The notes beneath the pieces are model-generated. The model made no database searches. It saw only the letters and a list, made by a program, of their open reading frames with translations, and was not told the DNA's origin. A stretch of DNA of 8,375 nucleotides from contig JAEZFH010000326.1 of the NCBI GenBank assembly GCA_023437885.1, forward strand, positions 1 through 8,375. Direction: 5' to 3'. This DNA is from Bacillota bacterium. Lineage in GTDB: Bacteria > Bacillota > Clostridia > Lachnospirales > Lachnospiraceae. Positions within the stretch are counted from its first letter, which is position 1; each line of letters starts with the position of its first letter. Position numbers and translations under genes: made by a program. Shown here piece after piece: positions 1-5,680 of this stretch.

Positions 1-264
1 GGTTACAATACGTCCCTTCAATAGATGCTCGGATACGATTTCCGGAATATCCTCTTCTTTCACCATGGCATAGAAGGTTGCTTCCGGATATATAATAATG
101 ATGGGGCCCAAGGCGCAAAGTCCGTGACAGCCAGTCTGTACTACGGCAACCTCTTCCTTCAGGCCATTGTTTTGAATTTCAGTCTGCAGTGACTCGATAA
201 TCTTGAGACTTCCCGAGGAAGTACACCCGGTACCACCGCAAACCAATACGTGTGAACGATACAT
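1..264 (-). CDS. hydB: NuoF-like HydB subunit of bifurcating [FeFe]-hydrogenase (N-terminal part, cut by window edge)
   Basis: Only the first 88 codons are inside the window; the frame is open to the left edge. They form the thioredoxin-like 2Fe-2S domain that precedes the NuoF core in HydB proteins. Ligand cysteines are C9 and C14 (CGGTGC, a C-x4-C pair) and C46 and C50 (TGCHGLC, a C-x3-C pair), so all four are present. In characterised electron-bifurcating hydrogenases HydB carries FMN and Fe-S clusters and exchanges electrons with NAD(H), working with HydA and HydC in the cytoplasm. The start is fixed by an excellent ribosome binding site, AAGGAGGA, about 6 nt upstream. The gene follows the ferredoxin-like gene by 18 bp, so it is co-transcribed with it. 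The FMN/NADH and C-terminal Fe-S domains are outside the window, so assignment rests on the N-terminal domain plus the hydC context. A NuoF-like subunit of another NAD-linked complex is the alternative. Confidence 0.85.
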   Translation of the reverse strand, partial: MYRSHVLVCGGTGCTSSGSLKIIESLQTEIQNNGLKEEVAVVQTGCHGLCALGPIIIIYPEATFYAMVKEEDIPEIVSEHLLKGRIVT

Positions 265-282
265 AATGTGTCCTCCTTCGGA

Positions 283-654
283 TTAGCCGAGTACCTCGGC
301 AATCGTATATTTTTTAATTACCTCACCGTGGATCAGGTGGTGGTCTACTACTTCAAGTGCCTTTTCGGGAGTCATTTTTACATAAGTAACTTTATCTTTA
401 CCGGGCTCCAATATTTCTACGATGGGCTCATATTGGCATAATCCGATGCATCCGGTCTGTGTAACGGCAACATTGGTAAGACCCTTTGATTGAACTGCAT
501 CAGAGAGTGCGGTAAGAACCGGTCTTGCACCGCTTGCAATACCACAGGTAGCCATACCTACAATAACGCGGGTCTGTTCGCTGGATTCGTTGCGGATTCC
601 AATCTGACCCTGCATCTTTTCCCTGATTGCTTTCAGCTCTTCTAGAGATTTCAT
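283..654 (-). CDS. Small thioredoxin-fold (2Fe-2S) ferredoxin-like protein of the hydrogenase operon
   Basis: A 123-residue cytoplasmic protein. A short N-terminal helix (about residues 3-18) precedes a thioredoxin-like ferredoxin domain (about 28-115). The second cysteine pair is intact (C69 and C73 in TGCIGLC), but the first pair is reduced to one cysteine, C37 in MATCGIASG; the position of its partner is not Cys. HydB next door keeps all four in the same fold. Proteins of this type commonly lie between the NuoE and NuoF genes of clostridial bifurcating hydrogenases. From memory the order resembles Acetobacterium woodii hydCEDBA, where HydD is a small subunit without a predicted cofactor; this is recall, not a search. 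It may be an accessory or structural subunit, or bind a cluster with incomplete or alternative ligation. The start is supported by CTAAGGAGGAT 6 nt upstream. It lies 18 bp before hydB and 159 bp after the ATPase gene. Confidence 0.8.
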   Translation of the reverse strand: MKSLEELKAIREKMQGQIGIRNESSEQTRVIVGMATCGIASGARPVLTALSDAVQSKGLTNVAVTQTGCIGLCQYEPIVEILEPGKDKVTYVKMTPEKALEVVDHHLIHGEVIKKYTIAEVLG

Positions 655-670
655 GCTTTATCCTCCTTAG

Positions 671-731
671 ATAATTTCAATCCGCACTTCCGCAGGGGAA
701 GCGACTGATCGATGCCATTAATTGAAATTAT
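671..731 (-). repeat. 11-bp perfect inverted repeat in the ATPase/ferredoxin-like spacer
   Basis: ATAATTTCAAT at 671-681 is exactly complementary to ATTGAAATTAT at 721-731. The 39-nt interior contains a smaller hairpin at 687-701 (CTTCC, loop GCAGG, GGAAG). In the hydrogenase mRNA this would be a two-tier stem-loop ending about 16 nt before the start codon and next to the ribosome binding site of the ferredoxin-like gene. There is no U-run after it, so it is not an intrinsic terminator. A role in mRNA processing or translation control is inference. Confidence 0.6.
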
Positions 732-791
732 TAACTTTATACGGTTTTGGCAGGAGGGAACTCCTCCTGAATTAGAGTTAATTGTATACGG
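731..791. repeat. Pair of 14-bp imperfect direct repeats flanking a hairpin
   Basis: TTAACTTTATACGG (731-744) and TTAATTGTATACGG (778-791) agree at 12 of 14 positions and lie 47 bp apart. The 751-769 hairpin lies between them, and the second copy runs into the 18-bp palindrome at 789-806. They may be remnants of a local duplication or a repeated protein-binding site. No function can be assigned. Confidence 0.45.
751..769 (-). repeat. 7-bp stem-loop with Shine-Dalgarno-like arm
   Basis: CAGGAGG and CCTCCTG form a perfect 7-bp stem around a 5-nt loop (GAACT on the plus strand). On the transcribed (minus) strand the 5' arm and loop read CAGGAGGAGTT, which contains a strong Shine-Dalgarno-like run. 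No start codon at suitable spacing opens a credible reading frame after it. No T-run follows on either strand, so it is not a terminator. It may be an mRNA-stability or processing hairpin. Confidence 0.5.
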
Positions 792-806
792 CAAAACGTT
801 TTGCCG
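789..806. repeat. 18-bp perfect palindrome just after the ATPase stop codon
   Basis: CGGCAAAACGTTTTGCCG is its own reverse complement. It begins 7 nt after the ATPase stop codon in the direction of transcription. As RNA it forms a 7-8 bp stem with a tetraloop, without a following U-run. As DNA it has the CG-centred symmetry of LacI-family operators, but the arm spacing does not match the CcpA (cre) or PurR consensus. An RNA-level intergenic hairpin that sets the ratio of upstream to downstream gene products is the simpler reading. Confidence 0.55.
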
Positions 807-813
807 CGAGGTC

Positions 814-1371
814 CTATACGAGATGACCGCCATCCGTCTCATATTGATTCTCAGCTAGGTATTCCTTGATATAGGCAGAAACCTCAGGGGTACTTAGCGG
901 TACGCCGCCGAGAATTTGACGGAATTCTCTCGTGTCCAGGGTAAATTCCCTGTCATCATACTGATACCGGTAGAGGAAATCAATCTGCGTATTCAAAGTG
1001 ATTAAGGTATGCATTGTACTGTTCATATCGCCGAGCGGCATTCGGTCAATGTGGGATAATCCAAAGTTCGCGACAACCCTGGTCCCCGCTCCGGGAGCTG
1101 ATTCGATACGGAAGCTGCCTCCGCTGCTCTCGGCGGCCATCTTGAAAAACGGCACCCCGAGCCCGACCTTTCTTGTAGTGCGGGGCGTAAAGAAGGGATC
1201 CTCCACCTGCCGGATCTGCTCTTTAGTCATTCCGCAGCCGTTATCGGCTATTGTGATTGTAAGTATATCCAAGTCTCTTTGTATTTGTATTATTATTTCA
1301 ATCAGGCTTGCCTCTGCCCGAATTGAATTATTGGCGATATCCAATACATTCAGAGAGATTTCTGTCATCAT
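814..1371 (-). CDS. Stand-alone Bergerat-fold (histidine-kinase-like) ATPase of the hydrogenase operon
   Basis: A 185-residue protein with a HATPase_c domain (about 3-105): N-box NVLDIANNSIRA with N14, G1 box DNGCGM (D43-M48), an ATP-lid segment FFTPRTTRKVGLG (about 60-72) and a final glycine box GAGT (94-97). There is no upstream dimerisation/phosphoacceptor-His domain, sensor domain or membrane segment, so it cannot be an ordinary sensor kinase. The C-terminal 80 residues are not recognised. ATP-binding proteins of this kind recur directly downstream of the NuoE gene in clostridial bifurcating hydrogenase operons; their biochemical role is unclear to me. The start is ATG at 1371, one base beyond the hydC stop codon; a second ATG at 1368 follows directly. 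No strong ribosome binding site precedes it, which points to translational coupling with hydC. It is followed by a 159-bp inverted-repeat-rich spacer. Confidence 0.85.
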   Translation of the reverse strand: MMTEISLNVLDIANNSIRAEASLIEIIIQIQRDLDILTITIADNGCGMTKEQIRQVEDPFFTPRTTRKVGLGVPFFKMAAESSGGSFRIESAPGAGTRVVANFGLSHIDRMPLGDMNSTMHTLITLNTQIDFLYRYQYDDREFTLDTREFRQILGGVPLSTPEVSAYIKEYLAENQYETDGGHLV

Positions 1372-1372
1372 A

Positions 1373-1867
1373 TTATTCGTATTTTGCTAAAATGCCTTCC
1401 AGGTCATCAACGGTTAATTTGCCGTATACATCCTCGTTGATCGTTAATACAGGTGCAAGTCCGCAGGCGCCGATGCAGCGGCAGGATTCCAGGGAAAACT
1501 TACCGTCCTTTGTGCAGCCCCCGTCTTCCACGCCAAGCATTTCCTGAAGCCTGTTAAAAAGATCTCCGGAGCCCTTAACGTAGCAAGCGGTTCCCAAGCA
1601 TACGGAGACATTGAATTTGCCCTTCGGATTCAGTGAAAATTGAGAATAGAATGTTACGATACCATAGACTTTCTCTAACGGAACGTTCATCTCATTGGAA
1701 ATGATAGTCTGAACTTCGATCGGAAGATAACCGTAGATATCCTGTGCCTTTTGCAGAATGGGCATCAAAGCGCCTTTTTCCTCTTTATGATCAGCAATGA
1801 CCTTTAAGAGTGCCGCTTCCTGCTCTGCAGTTCCTGCAAATGGTACTGTGTTAATTTGCGATCCCAT
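1373..1867 (-). CDS. hydC: NuoE-like 2Fe-2S subunit of bifurcating [FeFe]-hydrogenase (HydC, 24-kDa family)
   Basis: A 164-residue protein of normal length for the NuoE/HydC family. The N-terminal helical part (about 15-75) carries the family pattern LMPILQKAQDIYGYLP and VYGIVTFYSQF. The C-terminal thioredoxin-like domain holds the 2Fe-2S ligands C90 and C95 (CLGTAC) and C131 and C135 (CIGAC). In HydABC hydrogenases this subunit works with HydB in the flavin-based bifurcation module, coupling NADH and ferredoxin to H2 production or uptake. It is the first gene of the leftward operon. AAGGAGG (1875-1881) ends 7 nt before the ATG, and an extended -10 promoter lies about 45 bp upstream. A NuoE of another NAD-linked dehydrogenase is possible, but the hydB-type N-terminal domain downstream and the HydS gene opposite favour hydrogenase. 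Confidence 0.9.
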   Translation of the reverse strand: MGSQINTVPFAGTAEQEAALLKVIADHKEEKGALMPILQKAQDIYGYLPIEVQTIISNEMNVPLEKVYGIVTFYSQFSLNPKGKFNVSVCLGTACYVKGSGDLFNRLQEMLGVEDGGCTKDGKFSLESCRCIGACGLAPVLTINEDVYGKLTVDDLEGILAKYE

Positions 1868-1911
1868 TTTTTAACCTCCTTAAAATAAATTGTGTCGCCA
1901 CAAGCATTGAC

Positions 1912-1943
1912 ATTATAACATAAGTATGTTAAAAAATCTACAA
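1912..1943 (-). promoter_or_regulatory. Promoter of the hydC operon (extended -10)
   Basis: On the minus strand TATAAT lies at 1917-1912, preceded by TGT, giving the extended -10 TGTTATAAT. The -35 is poor: TAGATT at the 17-bp spacing, or TTGTAG at 20 bp. This is typical of extended -10 promoters. Transcription would start near 1905, giving a leader of about 38 nt before the hydC ATG. The perfect inverted repeat AACATA-AG-TATGTT (1917-1930) overlaps the upstream edge of the -10, so a bound repressor there would block RNA polymerase. Confidence 0.65.
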
Positions 1944-1956
1944 AAATTATTAACAA
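1926..1956 (-). promoter_or_regulatory. Candidate Rex (redox-sensing repressor) operator, with a second overlapping half-site
   Basis: Minus-strand bases 1943-1926 read TTGTAGATTTTTTAACAT. This matches 11 of the 14 fixed positions of the Rex consensus TTGTTAA-N4-TTAACAA. A perfect half-site TTGTTAA lies immediately upstream at 1956-1950. The site sits between the -35 and -10 regions of the hydC promoter, a repressing position. Rex is known to repress fermentation and hydrogenase genes in several Clostridia when the NADH/NAD+ ratio is low. The local DNA is very A+T-rich, which raises the chance of a fortuitous match. Confidence 0.4.
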
Positions 1957-2016
1957 CTATAAGCATTATTATTGAATGCAGAGTGTACATTGTACCTAAG
2001 GTTTTGTATGCCTAAA

Positions 2017-2050
2017 AATACTTGGAGAATCGGCCCGGAGCAAGTGTATT
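2017..2050. repeat. Imperfect inverted repeat upstream of the rightward promoter
   Basis: AATACTTG (2017-2024) and CAAGTGTATT (2041-2050) are complementary apart from a 2-nt insertion, around a G+C-rich 16-nt centre. It ends 6 bp before the -35 box of the GGDEF-gene promoter. It could be an activator or repressor site for the rightward operon. The match is short, so confidence is low. Confidence 0.3.
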
Positions 2051-2056
2051 CATGGA

Positions 2057-2085
2057 TTGTAAACAGCCGCGAGTTGTATTATAAT
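2057..2085 (+). promoter_or_regulatory. Sigma-A-type promoter of the rightward regulatory operon
   Basis: TTGTAA (2057-2062), a 17-bp spacer, then a perfect TATAAT (2080-2085). Transcription would start near 2092, leaving a leader of about 53 nt before the ATG at 2145. It is divergent from the hydC promoter, with about 140 bp between the two promoter cores, so shared regulation from the intergenic region is possible. Confidence 0.7.
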
Positions 2086-2144
2086 TATAGGTACTCCGAA
2101 CTACGGCAGTAGGGGTATTTCGACAAAGTAAGAAAGGCGAAGCA

Positions 2145-3455
2145 ATGGATGAATTGGATAAATTACAAATGGATGATTTGTTAAGGTCAGCACCGGGCGG
2201 AGTCGTAAAAATAGCAATGGATGACATGCTGACCATTCTATTTGCATCCGACACCTTCTATTTCCTGGTGAAAAACGTAACGGAAAAGGAGATGAATGGA
2301 CCACAGCTGCTCCTTCGCATGGTATATTCTGCTGATGTGATCTCTGTGACCCAGCAGATAGCTTCGCAGAAGCATAGAAAAGATAATATGATAGGTTTTC
2401 ATTTCCGCAGCCTTCAGCAGGACGGCAGCTTTAAATGGATCATGGTTACAGGTAACCGGATGCAGGAAATCCATTCGGCGGGAACGAAGTCCGTACCTGT
2501 CTATGCCTGTACGGCCATGGATGTTACAAGCATCATGCTGCCATATAAGATCATGGAGCAGACGGTGGAATATAACAGGGCAATCACTGAATTGTCCAGG
2601 GAACTGTACTTTGAATATGAGATAGCTACAGATACCTTAAGCTTCTCGGAGATCTTCCGGGAGGTGTTCGGAAAGGATTCCGTGATCACAGGCTTTCGCA
2701 AGCGGCTGGAGAAGACAAAGATTATCCATTCGGAAGAATTGCCTGCGGTGGTCGGGATTTTTAACAGCATGATGAGCGGAAGGAAGCAGGTGAGGTTTGA
2801 GCTCCGCATGCTCCCTAAGGGAGGTACGCCCTGCTGGTATATCTGCTATGCCTCCATCATATTCGGGGAAAACCGCAATCCCTATAAGGTGGTAGGCAAG
2901 CTGGCCCTGATTAATACAGTGGAGAATGCGCCGGAGGAGGCACCGTATCAGCCCTCTCTGGATTCCCTGACCGGTGTCTGTACCAAGGAATCCACTGAAA
3001 TTATGGTCCGGGAAGCACTTCACAAGCAGGGGCCTGAAGCCCTGTCCGCAATGATGCTGGTGGATATTCGAAATTATAAGAACATCAATGAAATCAGACG
3101 GGCTGTTCACGGTGAAAATATTCTTTCAACGGTCGGTACCCTTTTAAAGAAACATTTTCGTACCACGGATATTATCGGCAGGGTCGGTTTGGGTGAGTTT
3201 GCTATATTTATCAGGAATATTCCGGCGGATTCTCTGGCTTATGATAAAGCAGAACAGCTGTGCCGGGCCTTGGAGTCCCTGCATGCCTATGAGCATACAA
3301 AAAGCAGCCTCGTTGTCAGCATAGGAATTACGCTTCAGAGAGGTGAACAGGAGTTTCAGACCGTGTTTGCCAATGCTAATACGGCACTTGTTATGGCCAA
3401 GAAGCTCCCTTCCAGCTCCTTTGAGGTATTTTGCGGAGCAGTTACAGGTCAGTAA
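2145..3455 (+). CDS. PAS-like sensor protein with a degenerate GGDEF domain
   Basis: A 436-residue soluble protein without visible membrane segments. Residues about 10-130 and 145-260 look like two PAS-type sensor folds; this is judged from pattern (for example SFKWIMVTGNRM and CWYICYASIIF) and is tentative. Residues about 271-430 are a GGDEF domain: DSLTG (273-277), the metal-site Asp D307 in LVDIRNYKNINE, HGENILSTVG, GRVGLGEFAIF, SIGIT and ANTALVMAKK. The signature is GLGEF (348-352) instead of GG(D/E)EF: the second Gly and the first acidic residue are gone. Diguanylate cyclase activity is therefore unlikely; the domain may be a nucleotide or protein-binding receptor. The start is ATG 2145 with a weak AAAGG about 8 nt upstream; no better in-frame start exists. 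It is the first gene of the rightward operon, 67 bp before a DRTGG gene. Co-transcription is likely because no terminator is seen between them. Confidence 0.8.
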   Translation: MDELDKLQMDDLLRSAPGGVVKIAMDDMLTILFASDTFYFLVKNVTEKEMNGPQLLLRMVYSADVISVTQQIASQKHRKDNMIGFHFRSLQQDGSFKWIMVTGNRMQEIHSAGTKSVPVYACTAMDVTSIMLPYKIMEQTVEYNRAITELSRELYFEYEIATDTLSFSEIFREVFGKDSVITGFRKRLEKTKIIHSEELPAVVGIFNSMMSGRKQVRFELRMLPKGGTPCWYICYASIIFGENRNPYKVVGKLALINTVENAPEEAPYQPSLDSLTGVCTKESTEIMVREALHKQGPEALSAMMLVDIRNYKNINEIRRAVHGENILSTVGTLLKKHFRTTDIIGRVGLGEFAIFIRNIPADSLAYDKAEQLCRALESLHAYEHTKSSLVVSIGITLQRGEQEFQTVFANANTALVMAKKLPSSSFEVFCGAVTGQ

Positions 3456-3496
3456 TTAGTTGTATCACCCGATGACAGGAACCGAAGGAAGCAAAA

Positions 3497-3508
3497 ATTC
3501 TTAAGAAT
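3497..3508. repeat. 12-bp palindrome in the GGDEF/DRTGG spacer
   Basis: ATTCTTAAGAAT is a perfect palindrome just before the ribosome binding site (GGAGG, 3513-3517) of the DRTGG gene. It is too short and A+T-rich to terminate transcription and has no T-run. It may be chance or a small operator. Confidence 0.3.
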
Positions 3509-3522
3509 AAACGGAGGACTAT

Positions 3523-3876
3523 ATGAATATTGAGGATATTAAATCTATACTGGGAGCGAAATACATCGTCGGTGAAGAGTGGAAGAACCGTGAGGTCCAT
3601 ACTGCCTGCGGCTCCGATATGATGAGTGATGTTCTGGCATTTATGAAGGACCAGTCGGTATTGCTGACCGGACTTTGTAACCTTCAGGTGATCCGTACCT
3701 GCGAGATGATGGACATTATCTGCATCGTATTTGTCAGAGGTAAAATACCGGATGAGGCAATGATTGAAATGGCGAAGGAAAAGGAGATTGCCATTCTGTC
3801 CACAGGACACCGAATGTTCGCAGCCTGCGGTCTGCTTTATGAAAATGGTTTGCGGGGAGGTCCGGATTATAAATGA
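3523..3876 (+). CDS. DRTGG-domain protein of the hydrogenase locus (copy 1)
   Basis: A 117-residue cytoplasmic protein matching the small stand-alone DRTGG-domain family found beside [FeFe]-hydrogenase genes in Firmicutes. Recognisable stretches are CGSDMMSDVLAF (29-40), LLTGLCNLQVIRTCEMMDI (47-65), IVFVRGK (68-74), ILSTGHRMFAACGLLY (91-106) and a GLRGG end. The DRTGG domain is also a regulatory domain in phosphotransacetylases and CBS-domain proteins, so ligand sensing is plausible; its ligand here is unknown. GGAGG lies 5 nt before the ATG. The stop codon overlaps the start of the next ATPase gene (ATGA at 3873-3876), so the two are translationally coupled and probably made in equal amounts. 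A divergent paralogue is encoded further along at 5907-6242. Confidence 0.8.
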   Translation: MNIEDIKSILGAKYIVGEEWKNREVHTACGSDMMSDVLAFMKDQSVLLTGLCNLQVIRTCEMMDIICIVFVRGKIPDEAMIEMAKEKEIAILSTGHRMFAACGLLYENGLRGGPDYK

Positions 3877-4295
3877 GTGATACAATACACATGTCCTATG
3901 TGGTTCCGGCAGGCGACTTCACCCGTGCAGGAGAAGCCTCCAGCAATCTGAAGAGCAGTCTCAAGAAGATGGGGGTGGCTCCGGAAATCATACGCAAGGT
4001 GGCAATCGCTATGTATGAAGGAGAAATCAATATGGTAATCCATGCCACCGGAGGCACCATCGATGTGGTGGTATCTCCGGAAGAGATTGAGATGATTCTT
4101 AAGGATCAGGGACCGGGGATCACAGATATTGAGCTTGCGATGCAGGCGGGTTATTCTACGGCACCGGATAATATCCGTTCCCTCGGCTTCGGAGCCGGTA
4201 TGGGATTGCCGAATATGAAAAAGTACAGTGACGAGTTCGATATTCAAAGCACGGTTGGGCTTGGAACTACGGTCACCATGAAAGTAAAAATGTAA
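3873..4295 (+). CDS. RsbW/SpoIIAB-like ATP-binding protein (anti-sigma-type serine kinase fold)
   Basis: A 140-residue single-domain HATPase. The N-box AMYEGEINMVIHA (46-58) has the catalytic-type Glu (E49) and Mg-binding Asn (N53). The G1 box is DQGPGI (78-83), the G2/lid is GFGAGMGLPNMKK (105-117) and the last box is GLGT (129-132). This arrangement matches anti-sigma factor/serine kinases such as RsbW and SpoIIAB, not two-component histidine kinases. No sigma factor, STAS-type anti-anti-sigma protein or PP2C phosphatase is encoded in the window, so its target is unknown. It may act on a DRTGG neighbour or an unlinked partner. It overlaps the preceding DRTGG gene by 4 bp. A GGGGAGG run lies about 12 nt upstream inside that gene. 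It is followed after 58 bp by the sensory hydrogenase. Confidence 0.85.
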   Translation: MSDTIHMSYVVPAGDFTRAGEASSNLKSSLKKMGVAPEIIRKVAIAMYEGEINMVIHATGGTIDVVVSPEEIEMILKDQGPGITDIELAMQAGYSTAPDNIRSLGFGAGMGLPNMKKYSDEFDIQSTVGLGTTVTMKVKM

Positions 4296-4312
4296 TACAT
4301 ATGTTCCATTAC

Positions 4313-4335
4313 TGCCGGCTGACAGCTTAGCGGCA
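4313..4335 (+). repeat. Stem-loop between the RsbW-like gene and hydS
   Basis: TGCCG (4313-4317) pairs with CGGCA (4331-4335), and an inner GCT/AGC pairing extends the stem past a small bulge. It lies just upstream of the AAGGGGG ribosome binding site of hydS. No T-run follows. It could tune expression of the two halves of the operon. Confidence 0.4.
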
Positions 4336-4353
4336 TTTCAAGGGGGAAAGACA

Positions 4354-5637
4354 ATGGGCAAATTTTTTACTTCGGTTCGTTTGAAGGAAGACTTATGTAA
4401 GGGATGCATAAATTGTATAAAGCGCTGTCCTACACAGGCCATCCGGGTAAGAAACGGAAAAGCCGTAATAACCAAGGAATTTTGTATTGATTGCGGGGAA
4501 TGTATCCGTATTTGTCCCCACCACGCCAAGGAAGCCACTTATGACTCCCCTGAGATTATGAAGAAATTTGAATATACCGTGGCTCTGCCCGCACCGTCTC
4601 TTTACGGACAGTTCAATCATCTGGAGGATATCAATATCGTTCTTACCGCCTTAAAAAAGATGGGCTTTGATGATGTGCATGAAGTGAGCGGAGCTGCGGA
4701 GCTTGTCTCCGAGATGTCCAGAAAATATGTAGCCGAGCATAAGGAGAAGTGGCCGGTAATCAGCACGGCCTGCCCTTCTGTGATACGCCTGATACAGGTA
4801 CGTTTTCCGAATTTGATAGAACATCTGTTACCGATCAATGCACCGGTTGATTTGGCTGCTTCCATGGCAAAGGATAGGGCCATGGAAAGAACCGGTCTTC
4901 CCAGGGAAAAGATCGGAATTATTTTTATCTCCCCCTGTCCGGCGAAGATGACTGCCGTAAAATCGCCCATCGGTATTGACCACAGCGAAATCGACGGCGT
5001 TCTTGCAATCAAGGAGGTATATCCGATTCTGCTCCCCCTAATGAAGCAGAGCATCGATGATGTGGAAGAACTCAGTATTTCGGGAAGGATTGGAATCGGT
5101 TGGGGCAGCACCGGCGGAGAAGCCGCGAGCCTGCTTACGGATAACTATCTGGCGGCAGATGGGATTGAGAATGTTATTAAGATTTTGGAGGACCTGGAGG
5201 ACCAGAAGTTTGACCAGCTGGAATTCATTGAGCTGAACGCCTGCGCCGGGGGCTGCGTCGGAGGAGTATTGACCGTGGAGAATCCCTATTTGGCGAAGGT
5301 AAAGCTGAAACGGCTGAGAAAGTACCTTCCGGTGGCTTGTTCCCATCTGGTGAGCGGCATCAATGATGATAATTTCTGGACAGGAGAAGTAAAGTATGAG
5401 CCGGTATTTAAGCTGGGGAAGGATATGAAGGAAAGCATTGCCAACATGGCTCGGGTGGAGGAGCTGTGTGAGAGATTCCCGGGACTGGACTGCGGCTCCT
5501 GCGGAGCGCCGACCTGTAAGGCGCTGGCAGAGGACATTGTCAGGGGAGTGGCGAAGGAACAGGATTGCATCCATATCCTCAGGGACTATATCCATAAGCT
5601 TTCAGAGGAGATGCTCAAGCTGGACAGAATGAAATAA
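4354..5637 (+). CDS. hydS: Putative sensory [FeFe]-hydrogenase (HydS-like, probably group D)
   Basis: A 427-residue protein. A two-cluster ferredoxin domain comes first (C15, C18, C21, C25 and C44, C47, C50, C54). An H-cluster domain (about 70-330) follows, then a C-terminal Fe-S domain with C380, C383, C388 and C405 (C-x2-C-x4-C-x16-C), then a charged helical tail. All four H-cluster ligand cysteines are kept: C140 in STACPS, C195 in SPCPAK, and C297 and C301 in ELNACAGGC. The motifs differ from catalytic enzymes: TSCCP is TACP, so the proton-relay Cys is Ala139; the Glu of the second motif is absent, and the third lacks the GGGQP end. Low-activity sensory hydrogenases such as Thermoanaerobacter mathranii HydS have the same Cys-to-Ala change. 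A role as an H2 or redox sensor is therefore likely, not bulk catalysis. The ATG has AAGGGGG upstream. No PAS domain is fused at the C-terminus, unlike group C enzymes. Confidence 0.85.
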   Translation: MGKFFTSVRLKEDLCKGCINCIKRCPTQAIRVRNGKAVITKEFCIDCGECIRICPHHAKEATYDSPEIMKKFEYTVALPAPSLYGQFNHLEDINIVLTALKKMGFDDVHEVSGAAELVSEMSRKYVAEHKEKWPVISTACPSVIRLIQVRFPNLIEHLLPINAPVDLAASMAKDRAMERTGLPREKIGIIFISPCPAKMTAVKSPIGIDHSEIDGVLAIKEVYPILLPLMKQSIDDVEELSISGRIGIGWGSTGGEAASLLTDNYLAADGIENVIKILEDLEDQKFDQLEFIELNACAGGCVGGVLTVENPYLAKVKLKRLRKYLPVACSHLVSGINDDNFWTGEVKYEPVFKLGKDMKESIANMARVEELCERFPGLDCGSCGAPTCKALAEDIVRGVAKEQDCIHILRDYIHKLSEEMLKLDRMK

Positions 5638-5656
5638 ATGCCCTGTTCCGGTGAAT

Positions 5657-5680
5657 GGATGAGATAAGAGGATGAGATAA
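5657..5680. repeat. Tandem 11-bp direct repeat GGATGAGATAA
   Basis: GGATGAGATAA occurs at 5657-5667 and again at 5670-5680, a 13-bp period. A partial third copy, ATGAGAT, lies at 5865-5871 on the far side of the palindromic element. The second copy contains the left flank of that element, so these repeats may mark the insertion target. Confidence 0.6.

Noticed and set aside
789..806. CcpA cre or PurR-type operator
   Set aside because: The CG-centred palindrome is perfect, but its arms (GCAAAACG) do not match the spacing of the TGNAANCG cre half-site or the GCAAACG PurR half-site, and it lies between genes inside an operon.
651..842. 63-codon minus-strand open frame in the ATPase/ferredoxin spacer
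   Set aside because: It overlaps the ATPase end, has no convincing ribosome binding site, crosses several hairpins, and its predicted protein resembles no family I know.
2145..3455. Active diguanylate cyclase
   Set aside because: The signature is GLGEF, lacking an essential acidic residue, so the enzymatic label is not supported.
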